A DNA stretch of 64,000 nucleotides from CALOFP01 sp942492635 (GTDB lineage: Bacteria > UBP6 > UBA1177 > CALOFP01), in the NCBI GenBank assembly GCA_942492635.1, contig CALOFP010000001.1, forward strand, positions 434,001 through 498,000, written 5' to 3'. A program made the position numbers and the translations under genes. Positions 37,153 to 46,479 of the stretch are shown here, one piece after another. The notes under the pieces were generated by a model. That model saw nothing but the letters and a program-made list of their open reading frames with translations. It was not told the DNA's origin and did no database searches. Each line of letters begins with the position of its first letter. Position 1 is the stretch's first letter.

Positions 37153-39149
37153 TCCACCTTTTCCAACATTGATCTAACATCTGGAAAAATTATCGGTTTT
37201 TTCACACTATCTTCAAAAAATGAAGGAACACCGAATGTGATCGGAGTCTCCTCGATTACGAAACACCTGCATCCCTCCGGCAGTCCGATAATCGCTTTCT
37301 CAAGCTTTTCAATATCCGGAAAGAGAAAAAGAGTGCTTACGAAAATGTAGTTGAGATTATCTTCAGCATTTTCAAGAGTTCTGAGAAGCTCCCTTCTACT
37401 TCCGGCCTCAACTACACTACAGCCACCGGCAAGAAAAAGTGTCGCCAGAATTTTTCTGTCCATTTCGTTGCAGTCTGCGATGAGGACTTTTCCGCTAAAC
37501 ATAGGATTCCCCGACTCATCCCCATGAAAGGCCGTATCAGTTGCGGAGAGAGGCAAAGCAATTTTAATCTTATAGCCACTCTCATCGGATTCCATTTCCA
37601 GGCTTGCATTAATGCTACGCAGCATCGCATAGACATCTCCGAGTCCTCTGCCGGTCCATTCTGAAAACGGCTGAAAAATCAGATTCCCATCGATTTCCAT
37701 TCCCGTTTTCGGGAAAAGAATCAAAATATTTAAATGAACGGTTCCGTCATCCCCGCTCTCATTATTCAGGGCACAGCTTATCTCAACGCCTTCGCCGGAA
37801 GAGATCATTCCAAAATTACAATAAAACCAGCCGATTCTGCACAGGGCATCCCACAAAACCACATCATTGACAGGGAAATCGCCACACTCTTTTGAGATTT
37901 TCTTAACAGGAATGCCGAATCCGACAGCGTAGACATCCGACAAGTCCCTTAAAAACGATTCATCTATAAAATTCTTTGCAATTTCATGAGGTTTCCTATA
38001 GGGAGAGAATCTATTCAAAAACAAGACCGCACTTAAAAAGTAGTCTCCCAGATCCCTTAGATTCCCACCCTTTTCCATGCAGATCCTGACCATAAACCTG
38101 CTGAGAAAGCTTCCGAAAATCGTGTAGCCGGATTCGGCAACACTTCTGCAGTTTTCCAGATAAACATCCAGCTGTTCCGCATCTCTCCGACGCTTAAACT
38201 CATCTTTCGCGTTGAGTTCTTTTGAAAGACCCCTCTGCATATCACTGATTTTTCTACTGATTTTTCTAGAGCAAATGAACTTCATGAAAAGAATAGCAAA
38301 AGCTGATAGAAACAGCAGCGACAGGATGATCAGTAACAAATTTGTATCACTGATCGAAAAGGATGCTCTCCTGTGGGGGAAAAACCATTTTTCCCTGATT
38401 TCAAGAGTCTCACCGGGAGAAATCATCGCCAAACCTTTTTCGAATATTCCTCTCAAGATCTCATGTTCTTTTGGAAAACCGAAAGCCAGATTTATTCTGA
38501 ATCCGATATCTTCGGCTATTCTAAGATTGGCAATCCCGTTCCGTTCGATGATGTAGGAGGCCGATGCAAGATCAATAACTGCCACATCGATGGTACCGAA
38601 GGAGAGTTTCTTGAGATTATCTGTGTCATCTCTCGTATAGAGAAAGCTGAGTTTGGGATGGCTGTCTTTTACAAACTCCGCCACAGAGTAACCTTTCGGA
38701 ATTCCAACAATCCTGGTTCCCACATTATCCAGGGAAACCGGCCCTCTAAAGCTCTTCCGAACTACCAGAACGTTGGGGATCGTTACATAGGGCGTACTGA
38801 ACAGGAGATACTCTGAACGCTCCTTCGTCTTGTGTATGGAGGGAACGACGTGGAACTTTCCTGCCCTGGCTTCCGTCAAAATTTCATCAAGTGTTTCTTT
38901 TGGAACAATGTTAAAACGCACCCCCAGTTTTTTCTCCAGCAATCTTAGATAGTCACTGGAAATCCCATTCATCTCTCCAGCGTCATTCAGGAAGCTGACC
39001 GGAGGATAGTTGGTTTCAAGCGCTACATTTATTTTTCCCTCTCTCTTTTCAAGCCATAGACGCTGCTCAGGTGAAAGAGGATCCTTCTCGCTGCATGAAA
39101 GTAGGGGGAGAACAAGGATGATGAAAAAAAACCGCAAAGTTTTGTTCAT
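37149..39149 (-). CDS. Lipobox-bearing solute-binding sensor with degenerate kinase and receiver regions
   Basis: 666 residues. Signal with possible lipobox (LPLLSCSEK), then a periplasmic amino-acid-binding-type domain (SBP_bac_3, about 35-265: VALETNYPPVSF, FHVVPSIHKTKERSEYLLFSTPY), a transmembrane helix (about 275-300), a helical region, and a kinase-like part without a phosphoacceptor His box. A worn ATPase remnant follows (FQPFSEWTGRGLGDVYAML), then a receiver-like end (VLIADCNEMDRKIL) in which the usual phospho-acceptor Asp is not evident (FVSTLFLFP). This looks like a BvgS/EvgS-type sensor that has lost catalysis and may signal through the overlapping hybrid kinase. Promoter at 39180-39208. 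Confidence 0.8.
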   Translation of the reverse strand: MNKTLRFFFIILVLPLLSCSEKDPLSPEQRLWLEKREGKINVALETNYPPVSFLNDAGEMNGISSDYLRLLEKKLGVRFNIVPKETLDEILTEARAGKFHVVPSIHKTKERSEYLLFSTPYVTIPNVLVVRKSFRGPVSLDNVGTRIVGIPKGYSVAEFVKDSHPKLSFLYTRDDTDNLKKLSFGTIDVAVIDLASASYIIERNGIANLRIAEDIGFRINLAFGFPKEHEILRGIFEKGLAMISPGETLEIREKWFFPHRRASFSISDTNLLLIILSLLFLSAFAILFMKFICSRKISRKISDMQRGLSKELNAKDEFKRRRDAEQLDVYLENCRSVAESGYTIFGSFLSRFMVRICMEKGGNLRDLGDYFLSAVLFLNRFSPYRKPHEIAKNFIDESFLRDLSDVYAVGFGIPVKKISKECGDFPVNDVVLWDALCRIGWFYCNFGMISSGEGVEISCALNNESGDDGTVHLNILILFPKTGMEIDGNLIFQPFSEWTGRGLGDVYAMLRSINASLEMESDESGYKIKIALPLSATDTAFHGDESGNPMFSGKVLIADCNEMDRKILATLFLAGGCSVVEAGSRRELLRTLENAEDNLNYIFVSTLFLFPDIEKLEKAIIGLPEGCRCFVIEETPITFGVPSFFEDSVKKPIIFPDVRSMLEKVE

Positions 39150-39517
39150 TAAATATCCACCTTCCTATTCTTTTTTACAATTGTATCTTTACTTTGTTGA
39201 TAGTTCAATCACCGGATGAAGTAACCGGTCAGATAGCTGCATTCAGGAAATTAATCGACACCGACCCAATTTTCCTTTTCTTTCAAGACCTTGCAACTCT
39301 CCAACAAAAAGACACAGAAAACGAAATTCACCTGGTATGAACCTCGAAAAAACGGACATACCCCTTTTTCTCATGTTGAAAAAGAAAACGGGACCTCAGC
39401 CGATGGTTCACTATGAATTAAAAATGGCAGGATATTAGAGACCTAAGATATTAATGATTGAAAAGTCGACACTGCTCCTTCTACTTTGAGGCAAATTTTT
39501 CAACGCATCCATTAATG
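39150..39517. other. Intergenic region
   Basis: About 370 bases. Apart from the promoter at 39180-39208 I see no gene, repeat or clear hairpin. Confidence 0.4.
39180..39208 (-). promoter_or_regulatory. Sigma-70-type promoter of the sensor operon
   Basis: On the minus strand: TTGAAC (39208-39203), 17-base spacer, TACAAT (39185-39180), 31 bases before the start at 39149. Confidence 0.6.
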
Positions 39518-40372
39518 CTACTTAAAATCTTCAAGCTCCCGAATGGAAAGGGAGACCCGATACTCGTTTCTCTTTCTGTTCACGACATCTTTCTTCTCCG
39601 GGGTACCGGAGAGTGAACGCCAAGCCTCACAGCTTTTAAAAAATCCTTCTTTACACCCTCTGTAGAAAAGAGAGACCGCACGGGAAAAATCGGGGGAACC
39701 GGCGAGTCCTCTGAGATAGATCACTCCGGCGTAGTGACATCCCTTCCCAAAACCTTTTTCACAGCTTTTCTCAAACAGTGCCCTGGAGCGTACCCTCTCC
39801 TGTTTTGCGGTGAGATAGAGATCGGCGGCAAGGTTGAAGCAGGCTGTCGAATCTCCGGAAACGCAGCCGGAAGCCAGTTTTTCTTTTTCCAAGCTGGATA
39901 GTCGGGCCGGTTTTCCGGTCAGCAGGAAAATAATCCTGCCGGCGAGCGTGTTGCAGCCGTCAATTATCCGATCTTTTCCAATCACCACCTCCTCTTCGGA
40001 GAAAATGACTTTGTCTGATTCGATGTCTAGAATCCGTGCGGCTACCATGTAACGTTCACCTTTTCGATATATTCCTCCGGCAACAACCTTGGAGACAGCA
40101 AAAAGTTTACCGGTTTTAAAAAGCAAATCTATACCGGGCACGGATTGTGTTTCCTGATTGTCGGATTTGAGAACTTTGAGTACCTGATTGCGATCCACGA
40201 TATCAAAATTCCCGGAGCCCGATATTTTAGCAGTAAGAAGTTCAATTGCGGAAACAGCTGTAGCCCTGTCGACTCCTTCGGCCTCCAGACCGAGGACCAT
40301 AATCCTTGTTTTTCCTGCAAAAACAGAAATTGAAAACAACAAAATAAGACAAAAAACAATTAAATGCCGCAT
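39518..40372 (-). CDS. Exported LpoB/CsgG-like protein with Sel1-like repeats
   Basis: 284 residues. Signal peptide (IVFCLILLFSISVFAG). Residues about 20-155 have the fold pattern of CsgG/LpoB/TolB-N-type domains: KTRIMVLGLEAEGVDRATA..AIELLTAKI, FDIVDRNQVLKVL, VSKVVAGGIYRKGERYMVAARILDIESDKVI. Residues about 165-265 hold two or three Sel1-like repeats with cysteines (ACFNLAADLY, GKGCHYAGVIYLRG, FKSCEAW). Likely periplasmic, in a protein complex; no enzymatic motif is seen. AGGGAG precedes the ATG. It stands alone, downstream of no obvious partner. Confidence 0.75.
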   Translation of the reverse strand: MRHLIVFCLILLFSISVFAGKTRIMVLGLEAEGVDRATAVSAIELLTAKISGSGNFDIVDRNQVLKVLKSDNQETQSVPGIDLLFKTGKLFAVSKVVAGGIYRKGERYMVAARILDIESDKVIFSEEEVVIGKDRIIDGCNTLAGRIIFLLTGKPARLSSLEKEKLASGCVSGDSTACFNLAADLYLTAKQERVRSRALFEKSCEKGFGKGCHYAGVIYLRGLAGSPDFSRAVSLFYRGCKEGFFKSCEAWRSLSGTPEKKDVVNRKRNEYRVSLSIRELEDFK

Positions 40373-40822
40373 AAAAACTCCCTACTTATTTGCTGTACTT
40401 AAATAATACAATTTTCAAACATTCAAGTAAAGAAAAAGAAGTACCGAACAAAAGGAAAACCTCCAGTCAAAGCAGCTTGTTACAACACCATGTTCAACGA
40501 AAAAAAGACAGAAAACATTGATAACCAAACCACACATCCTAACTGACGACGAATTGAAAGATCTATTAACCTGTAAGAAATTGAGTTGCTCAGAACCGCA
40601 AATATGAACAGCTCCAAGAGTTGAATGTTTTAATTATCGTAACTATCGATTTGCAAAAATCGATTGACGGAATATGCTTTAGCTCATGAGAACGCAGTCC
40701 GGAAGGGTCTTCGTAGACAAAATTCTTAACTACGGAAATATTTTTGTATAGATTTTATGCAGAAACGATTACCAGACGCTCTTTTGTGGAACCGGTTCTC
40801 TGTAAAATTGAGGAGGAAGATA
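40373..40822. other. Intergenic region between divergent genes
   Basis: About 450 AT-rich bases between the LpoB-like gene and the ABC-F gene. A possible minus-strand promoter (TTTACT, 17 bases, TATTAT) lies just upstream of 40372. No gene seen; the frame opening at 40757 is the false extension of the ABC-F gene. Confidence 0.4.
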
Positions 40823-42694
40823 ATGAATCTCATATCGGTAGACGGAATTTCAAAATTATACGGAGAACGACAACTTTTCAAAGATGCTTCATTCGGTATT
40901 GATGAGGGTGAAAAGGTTGCACTGATCGGAATTAACGGTTGCGGAAAATCAACACTTCTTCGAATACTCATCGGACTCGAAATCGAGGATGAGGGATCAA
41001 TTTCAAGAAACAGGGAGCTGAAGATCAGTTTTCTGAGACAGATTCCAGAAACCGATCCAGAGGATACTGTTCTGGATCACATCTTCCGTGGAAAGTCGGA
41101 AAGGCTGCGGATCATCAGAGAGTACGAAGAAATTGTACGACGGATGGAGAATGAAAATGGACTCGAAAAACAGTTCAACCGTATCATGGAGGAGATGGAA
41201 CGACTCTCCGCCTGGGATTATGAAAGCGATATAAAAAAGATACTTCAGACGCTGAAGATTACCGACCTCTCACAGAAGGTGGGAGAACTTTCCGGAGGAA
41301 TGCTGAAAAAGGTCTCTCTTGCCCAGGCTCTTATCGAAGAGAGCAACCTCCTTGTTCTCGATGAGCCCACGAACCATCTCGACATGGAGACCATCATCTG
41401 GCTTCAGGACTATCTCCAGGAAACTAAGAAAGCCGTTCTCATGGTTACTCACGACAGGTACTTCCTCGATGCAGTATGCGATACCATATACGATATAGAA
41501 AACCGAACGGTTCGCCGCTACAAAGGCAACTATGAATTCTACCTTGCCAGGAAGGCAGAAGAAGAACAAGCTTCAATGGCTGAGGAAAACCGGGTGAGAA
41601 CCATTCTCCGACGGGAGCTTGAATGGCTCAAGAGAGGACCGAAAGCGAGAGCTACAAAGGCCAAGGCAAGAAAGCAGAATATCGACTCGATGCTCAACCG
41701 GGATCGCCCCGAGGAAAAGGATGAACTTACTCTTGGAGTTACCGGAAGAAGGCTTGGAAAGAAGATTCTGGAATTGGAGAATATATCAAAGGGATTCGAA
41801 GGAGTAACCCTGATAGACGGATTCAGCTATAACTTCAAGAAGGGAGACAGAATAGGAATCGTCGGTCCAAACGGATCTGGAAAATCGACACTTCTCAACA
41901 TCATTTCAGGTAGACTTGAACCCGACAGCGGAGTGATAGACAAGGGAGTCAACACCCACATCGGATACTTCGATCAGGCGAGCATGAAACTGAAGGGAGA
42001 TCTTAGAATTATCGACTACGTCAAGGAGTCGGCTGAAGTTATCAAATTAAGTGACGGAAGCGTATTAACTGCATCCAAGATGTTGGAAAGATTCCTTTTT
42101 CCGTCATCCCTTCATTACACACCGATTGAAAAACTGAGCGGCGGAGAAAAGAGAAGGCTCTACCTTCTTAACATACTGATGCAAAATCCGAATTTTCTCA
42201 TTCTTGACGAGCCCACAAACGATCTCGACATCACTACCCTTTCGGTTCTTGAGGACTTTCTAACCACATTCGGAGGCGTTACAGTAATTGTAAGTCACGA
42301 CCGTTACTTCATGGACCGATGCACCCAGCATCTTCTCGCGTTTGAAGAAAATGGAATTCGTGGGTATGCGGGAAGCTGCAGTGAATATCTCAAGGACAAC
42401 AAGGAAAGTGAAAAGAAAAAGGAGAAGCGGGTACAAACTGCAGTTCCCAAGATAAAAGAGAAGAAAAAGAAGAGCGGACTGACATTCACCGAACGCCATG
42501 AGCTGGGCAATCTTGAGAAGGAAATCGAATCCCTTGAGGAGCAGAAAGCAGATATCGAAGCAAAACTCTCATCAGGGGAAACAGATGTCGCAAAACTTGC
42601 AGATTGGGGAAAAGAGTATGACTTCCTCTCATCCACACTTGAAGAGAAAATGAACCGATGGGAGCAACTCATGGCAAAGGAAATGGAAGAATAG
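40823..42694 (+). CDS. ABC-F family ATPase (Uup-like)
   Basis: 623 residues, cytoplasmic, no membrane segments. Two ATP-binding cassettes: first with GINGCGKSTLL, LSGGMLKKVSLAQA and LLVLDEPTNHLD; second with GPNGSGKSTLL, LSGGEKRRLYLL and FLILDEPTNDLD. An inter-cassette linker and a C-terminal coiled coil (ERHELGNLEKEIESLEEQ) match the Uup subgroup. ABC-F proteins act on ribosomes or on branched DNA intermediates, not in transport. The ATG at 40823 follows GAGGAGGAAG. Specific role, including any antibiotic protection, cannot be told from sequence. Confidence 0.93.
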   Translation: MNLISVDGISKLYGERQLFKDASFGIDEGEKVALIGINGCGKSTLLRILIGLEIEDEGSISRNRELKISFLRQIPETDPEDTVLDHIFRGKSERLRIIREYEEIVRRMENENGLEKQFNRIMEEMERLSAWDYESDIKKILQTLKITDLSQKVGELSGGMLKKVSLAQALIEESNLLVLDEPTNHLDMETIIWLQDYLQETKKAVLMVTHDRYFLDAVCDTIYDIENRTVRRYKGNYEFYLARKAEEEQASMAEENRVRTILRRELEWLKRGPKARATKAKARKQNIDSMLNRDRPEEKDELTLGVTGRRLGKKILELENISKGFEGVTLIDGFSYNFKKGDRIGIVGPNGSGKSTLLNIISGRLEPDSGVIDKGVNTHIGYFDQASMKLKGDLRIIDYVKESAEVIKLSDGSVLTASKMLERFLFPSSLHYTPIEKLSGGEKRRLYLLNILMQNPNFLILDEPTNDLDITTLSVLEDFLTTFGGVTVIVSHDRYFMDRCTQHLLAFEENGIRGYAGSCSEYLKDNKESEKKKEKRVQTAVPKIKEKKKKSGLTFTERHELGNLEKEIESLEEQKADIEAKLSSGETDVAKLADWGKEYDFLSSTLEEKMNRWEQLMAKEMEE

Positions 42695-42831
42695 TCGATA
42701 AAATAGATCTTGAAAGTCATATAGCCCCAAGCTCCAGCACTTGCTTGCCTTTTAAATACATTTCGTATATATTTTACACTTAAAGTCACAAGCTGTCCTC
42801 TCCTAAAAAAAACCGGCAGAAGGAGGTTCTA

Positions 42832-42987
42832 ATGAAAAAAACAGTCATTCTTTCAATAATCGTCTCTTTTTTCCTCCTTTCGGCAGGCTGCGATTCGGAA
42901 AAACGGACCCCTTATGATTGGGAAGTTGATGATAATGATGTAGATGTCGGTGTCGATACAGACGAGGATTCCTCCGATCTGAAGTAA
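42832..42987 (+). CDS. Very small lipoprotein
   Basis: 51 residues. AGGAGG is followed after five bases by ATG, then K-K-T-V-I-L-S-I-I-V-S-F-F-L-L-S-A-G-C-D, a textbook lipoprotein signal with lipobox LSAGC. The mature part is only about 32 residues and very acidic (VDDNDVDVG, then DTDEDSSD), like the linkers of the larger lipoproteins here but with no domain behind. It may be functional as a short acidic lipopeptide or be the truncated head of a lost gene. No homology recognised. Confidence 0.7.
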   Translation: MKKTVILSIIVSFFLLSAGCDSEKRTPYDWEVDDNDVDVGVDTDEDSSDLK

Positions 42988-43121
42988 TGATGATCATTAA
43001 AATGAACTTGTTCAACTATCCACAGAGAAGTTTTTGAACTACTCACAAACCTTTTTGCACTCGAAAGAAAAAAAACAACCCACCGATTTTTCACCTTAAA
43101 ACTCCGAATTTGATCTTTTTC

Positions 43122-43149
43122 TTGACCTCACAGACAGACCAAATAAAAT
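43122..43149 (+). promoter_or_regulatory. Sigma-70-type promoter of rpsU
   Basis: TTGACC (43122-43127), 16-base spacer, TAAAAT (43144-43149), 46 bases before the rpsU start. Confidence 0.6.
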
Positions 43150-43195
43150 GCCGGGGCTGCGTGTAATTACGAATAAACAGCTTGAAAGGCGGTGA

Positions 43196-43417
43196 ATGCG
43201 AATGCGCAGACCGAAGGTTATTGGTCCTCTTGAGGTTACCGTAATGGACGATCTCGAAAGGTCACTCAAGATTCTCAAGAAGAAGATGGCTCTCGAAGGT
43301 CTTTTCAAAGAACTCAAGAAAAGACGTCACTACGAGCCACCGAGTGTCCGGAGGAGACTCAAAAAAGAGGAAGCCGAAAGAAGACGCAGGAAGAACCTCA
43401 GGAAAAAAAGAGGTTAA
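43196..43417 (+). CDS. rpsU: 30S ribosomal protein bS21
   Basis: 73 residues, strongly basic. The bS21 pattern is visible: V-x-D-D-L-E-R-S-L-K-I-L-K-K-K near the N-terminus, LKKRRHYEPPSVRRRLK in the middle (compare RRREFYEKPTTERKR of E. coli), and a polybasic tail RRRRKNLRKKRG. bS21 sits on the 30S platform and helps initiation by aiding the anti-Shine-Dalgarno region. The ATG at 43196 follows AAAGGCGG. Transcribed alone, with its own promoter and a strong terminator. Confidence 0.92.
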   Translation: MRMRRPKVIGPLEVTVMDDLERSLKILKKKMALEGLFKELKKRRHYEPPSVRRRLKKEEAERRRRKNLRKKRG

Positions 43418-43428
43418 TCTCTTTTTTG

Positions 43429-43453
43429 CCGCCCGCAAGGGCGGTTTTTTTTT
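43429..43453 (+). terminator. Rho-independent terminator of rpsU
   Basis: Stem CCGCCC-GCAA-GGGCGG (43429-43444) followed by nine T residues, 11 bases after the stop. Confidence 0.92.
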
Positions 43454-43593
43454 GCGAAATTCTCTGGAACCTTCACCGACAGACACGAAACTTTCTCTGC
43501 CCGTTACACTCCTTCTCTACAAAAATTCAATTGGATGCTGCTACCCGGCCTCTGCTATAATATTTTGAAAATCATCAAGTTGTGGAGTGTCCT

Positions 43594-44382
43594 ATGAAAA
43601 ATGTCGTCATCACGGGGAGTAGTCGGGGGATCGGTTATGGACTGGCGGAGGAGTTTCTAAGCTCGGGATGTTCGGTGTTCCTTAACGGAAGAAACAAGCG
43701 CCTAATTTCACAGGCGGTTGAAGTGCTCGGGAAAAAATACGGTTCTCAATATGTTGATGGATTTGTCTGTGACATGACCGACTATTCCCAAGTTCACAGA
43801 CTTTGGGAACACGCTGTAAAACGTTTTGATCATGTCGATATATGGATCAACAACGCGGGGACAAGCCATCCGAGACTTTCACTGTGGAAGGATAATCCGG
43901 GAGATCTGAAGAGGGCTATAGACACAAACCTGACCGGCACCGTTTTCGGTTCTCACGTTGCGATTTCCGGAATGATGAAGCAGGAGTTCGGCGCTCTTTA
44001 CAATATGGAGGGGCTGGGAAGCGACAACCGAAAATGCAGAGGACTGGCCGTATATGGAGCGACAAAATCCGCTGTCAGATACTTCACCGAATCTCTGGCG
44101 ATAGAGCTTGAGGAGGAACCGATAATCATAGGAACCGTAAATCCTGGCATTGTTCTCACCGATCTTTTCACGCTCCACTTCGGAAAGGAGGCATCGAAGC
44201 TTGAAGAATCAAGAAAAATCTCGGAAATTCTTGCAGAAGAGGTGGAATCGGTTACTCCCTGGCTCGTGGAAAAGATTCTCTCAAACAGTGAGAACGGTGC
44301 AAGAATCACAAGGCTCACACCATCACGAGTGCTTAAAAACATCATAAAAACCCATTTGAAGCAAATTCGAAGCAAGGAATGA
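43594..44382 (+). CDS. Short-chain dehydrogenase/reductase
   Basis: 262 residues, classical SDR Rossmann fold: TGSSRGIGYG (cofactor loop, about 8-17), WINNAG, and the active-site Y-x-x-x-K in VYGATKSAV. The usual catalytic Ser position reads LYNMEGLGSD, which is atypical, so activity should be tested. Arg/Asn after the glycine loop (LNGRNKR) suggests NADP(H). Similar enzymes reduce chlorophyll b or sugars and lipids, and the substrate is not inferable. The ATG at 43594 follows GTGGAG, and TATAAT occurs about 40 bases upstream. Confidence 0.88.
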   Translation: MKNVVITGSSRGIGYGLAEEFLSSGCSVFLNGRNKRLISQAVEVLGKKYGSQYVDGFVCDMTDYSQVHRLWEHAVKRFDHVDIWINNAGTSHPRLSLWKDNPGDLKRAIDTNLTGTVFGSHVAISGMMKQEFGALYNMEGLGSDNRKCRGLAVYGATKSAVRYFTESLAIELEEEPIIIGTVNPGIVLTDLFTLHFGKEASKLEESRKISEILAEEVESVTPWLVEKILSNSENGARITRLTPSRVLKNIIKTHLKQIRSKE

Positions 44383-44484
44383 GCAAGCTGTAGCCGTCCA
44401 CCGAACATTCAACTGAGTTACATGAACAGGAATGTAAAAAGTCAGTCACAACGCCTTTTGCAGCTCCGGCTTCGGAAAAGAGGA

Positions 44485-44514
44485 TTGACAACCCCACAGC
44501 CGCATCTTTATCAT
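44485..44514 (+). promoter_or_regulatory. Sigma-70-type promoter of the beta-barrel gene
   Basis: TTGACA (44485-44490), 18-base spacer, TATCAT (44509-44514), 29 bases before the ATG. Confidence 0.6.
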
Positions 44515-44543
44515 ACAAGCAGTATCTTTCGCGAGGTGTTGAA

Positions 44544-45158
44544 ATGAAAAAAGGCATTCTCCTTATACTTCTTCTCTCTCCGATAATTATGTTTGGAGAC
44601 AGTTTCGCCATGAGGCTTGGAGCCGCAATGCATAAAGCAAGCGGAACCATCCCTGTTGGAACCGAGACAAAAACAGGCTACGGTTTTGTAGGAGGAATTT
44701 TCTATCAACTGGATTTCATGGAAGACGGAGGAATCGGGTTCCGTCCTGAGCTTCGTTACCTGGATACGCGAAGTGAAATGAAATTTTCAGATGCAGGAGA
44801 CAGCATCGACTACTCAGTAAAGAATGTGGATATTGTGCTGCCTGTCCACTACTCATTTACCTTCACAATGTTTTCCATAGCACCATCGGCAGGATTTTTC
44901 GGGGGACTTTCATTCGATGAGACTGATGGTATTTCCGCCCAGAATCCAAGAGCTGGATTGGATGCATCACTCGTACTGGAGTTCAAACTGGGCCTTGGAG
45001 CACCCCGGCTTGGAATCGAGGCGGCATACAGCCGAACGTTCACGAACATATTCGAAGATTCCCGCTGGGACAAAATGGTATGGCACGGCTTCCTGCTCAC
45101 CTTTTTCATAAAATACGATTCCACCTACCTCAAAAAAAACAATACCGAAACGCGCTGA
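44544..45158 (+). CDS. Outer-membrane beta-barrel protein
   Basis: 204 residues. Signal peptide (GILLILLLSPIIMFGDSFA), then alternating amphipathic beta strands with aromatic residues at strand ends (GYGFVGGIFYQLDF, GIGFRPELRYLDTR, VLPVHYSFTFTMFSIAPSAGFFGGLSF, LGIEAAYSRTFTNIF, MVWHGFLLTFFIKY), in the manner of small OmpA/OmpW-like or PorT-like barrels with about eight strands. It ends a little after the last strand rather than on Phe. No functional motif. GAGGTG precedes the ATG. Confidence 0.8.
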   Translation: MKKGILLILLLSPIIMFGDSFAMRLGAAMHKASGTIPVGTETKTGYGFVGGIFYQLDFMEDGGIGFRPELRYLDTRSEMKFSDAGDSIDYSVKNVDIVLPVHYSFTFTMFSIAPSAGFFGGLSFDETDGISAQNPRAGLDASLVLEFKLGLGAPRLGIEAAYSRTFTNIFEDSRWDKMVWHGFLLTFFIKYDSTYLKKNNTETR

Positions 45159-45546
45159 CGTCCCCGTCATAAGTTACGAGGGATCATGAAAAGGGAAAAA
45201 AGCTCTCCGAAAGGAAGGGTTTTGCAACAACCACTGCCCAAGTCACTACCGATTATCTTTCGTCCCCAAACAAGGCGAACATTCGAGAAAAAGGCTGATT
45301 TCATCTCTAAAAAAACGAGACCCACATCCCCGATATTGTTTTCACTCAACTGCAGGATGGTTAAACACCAAAAATGAAAATTCGTTCGTGTTATCTTGCC
45401 TTCGTCCGTGACAGAGAATTCTCCTACGCCAAGTTTTTTGCAATTTTGATGTTTATGTTGAAAAATCTGTCTGTTTCTGGAATATTTTCATCGCCAAAAA
45501 TGTTTGTTAGCTGATTTTTTGATCCTATGAAAAGTAAGGAGGCGTC
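45159..45546. other. Intergenic region
   Basis: About 390 bases before the ABC export operon. Short frames occur but without binding sites or protein-like composition. Presumably holds the operon promoter, which I cannot assign. Confidence 0.4.
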
Positions 45547-46470
45547 ATGAGTGAGATGATTTCTCTAAAAAATGTAAGTAAAAGTTACCTTAAGATTAAG
45601 GCGGTCGAAGATATTTCATTCTCCGTGAAGAGAGGCGAAATTCTAGGGTTCCTCGGTCCAAACGGGGCGGGAAAGACTACCGCCATGAAAATGATTACGG
45701 GCTACATGCCTGCAGATTCGGGGCAGATTCACGTCAAGGGGAAAGATATCCGGGAAGATGAGCTTACAGCCCGTAACGCTATCGGATACCTTCCTGAAAA
45801 CAATCCCCTCTACATGGATATGACTGTAGACGAGTACCTCTCTTTCGTTGCCGATCTGAGATCCCTTCCGGATCCTGAAAAGGCAAAGAGAAAGGCTATG
45901 GAAAAGTGCGGAATAATTTCGGTCAGCCATCGAATAATCGGACATCTTTCAAAAGGCTACAAACAGCGTGTGGGGCTTGCCCAGGCGATTATCCACGATC
46001 CTGAAATTCTAATTCTCGACGAGCCTGTCAACGGACTCGATCCCCGCCAGATTACCGATATACGAGCGCTTATCAAGGATTTGGGAAGAGAAAAGACGGT
46101 TATTCTATGCAGCCACATTCTCAGCGAGGTGGAAGCTGTAGCGTCCAGAATTCTCATAATCAATCAGGGTTCTATCGTAGCGGACGGCACAATCGACGAA
46201 CTTAAGACGATGGAGGCGGGAAGCAACATAATTCGAATGGAATTTCTTTCGGCCACGACTAACGAAATGGTCGAGAAAGTAAAGAGTCTCGAATTGGTGA
46301 AGTCCGTCGAGACGACTGATTCAAAAACTCTTCGCATCGTAGCTACGGGTGATAAAAATGCATCCAACAGACTGTTCAATCTAGCGTCTATCAACAGCTG
46401 GGATCTCTCGCAGCTCCACATCGAAAAGAGCTCCCTCGAAAACCTGTTCCTCAACCTTATCGACGAATAG
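45547..46470 (+). CDS. ABC transporter ATP-binding protein (GldA-like)
   Basis: 307 residues. Walker A GPNGAGKTTAM (about 37), signature LSKGYKQRVGLAQA, Walker B ILILDEPVNGLDP and the switch His in ILCSHILSEVE. A C-terminal extension of about 80 residues is typical of ABC-2-type exporters. The order ATPase, permease, GldG-like protein and DUF4340 protein matches the Gld-type gene cluster found well beyond gliding bacteria. AAGGAGG precedes the ATG. Substrate unknown. Confidence 0.93.
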   Translation: MSEMISLKNVSKSYLKIKAVEDISFSVKRGEILGFLGPNGAGKTTAMKMITGYMPADSGQIHVKGKDIREDELTARNAIGYLPENNPLYMDMTVDEYLSFVADLRSLPDPEKAKRKAMEKCGIISVSHRIIGHLSKGYKQRVGLAQAIIHDPEILILDEPVNGLDPRQITDIRALIKDLGREKTVILCSHILSEVEAVASRILIINQGSIVADGTIDELKTMEAGSNIIRMEFLSATTNEMVEKVKSLELVKSVETTDSKTLRIVATGDKNASNRLFNLASINSWDLSQLHIEKSSLENLFLNLIDE

Positions 46471-46479
46471 GAGATGAAT

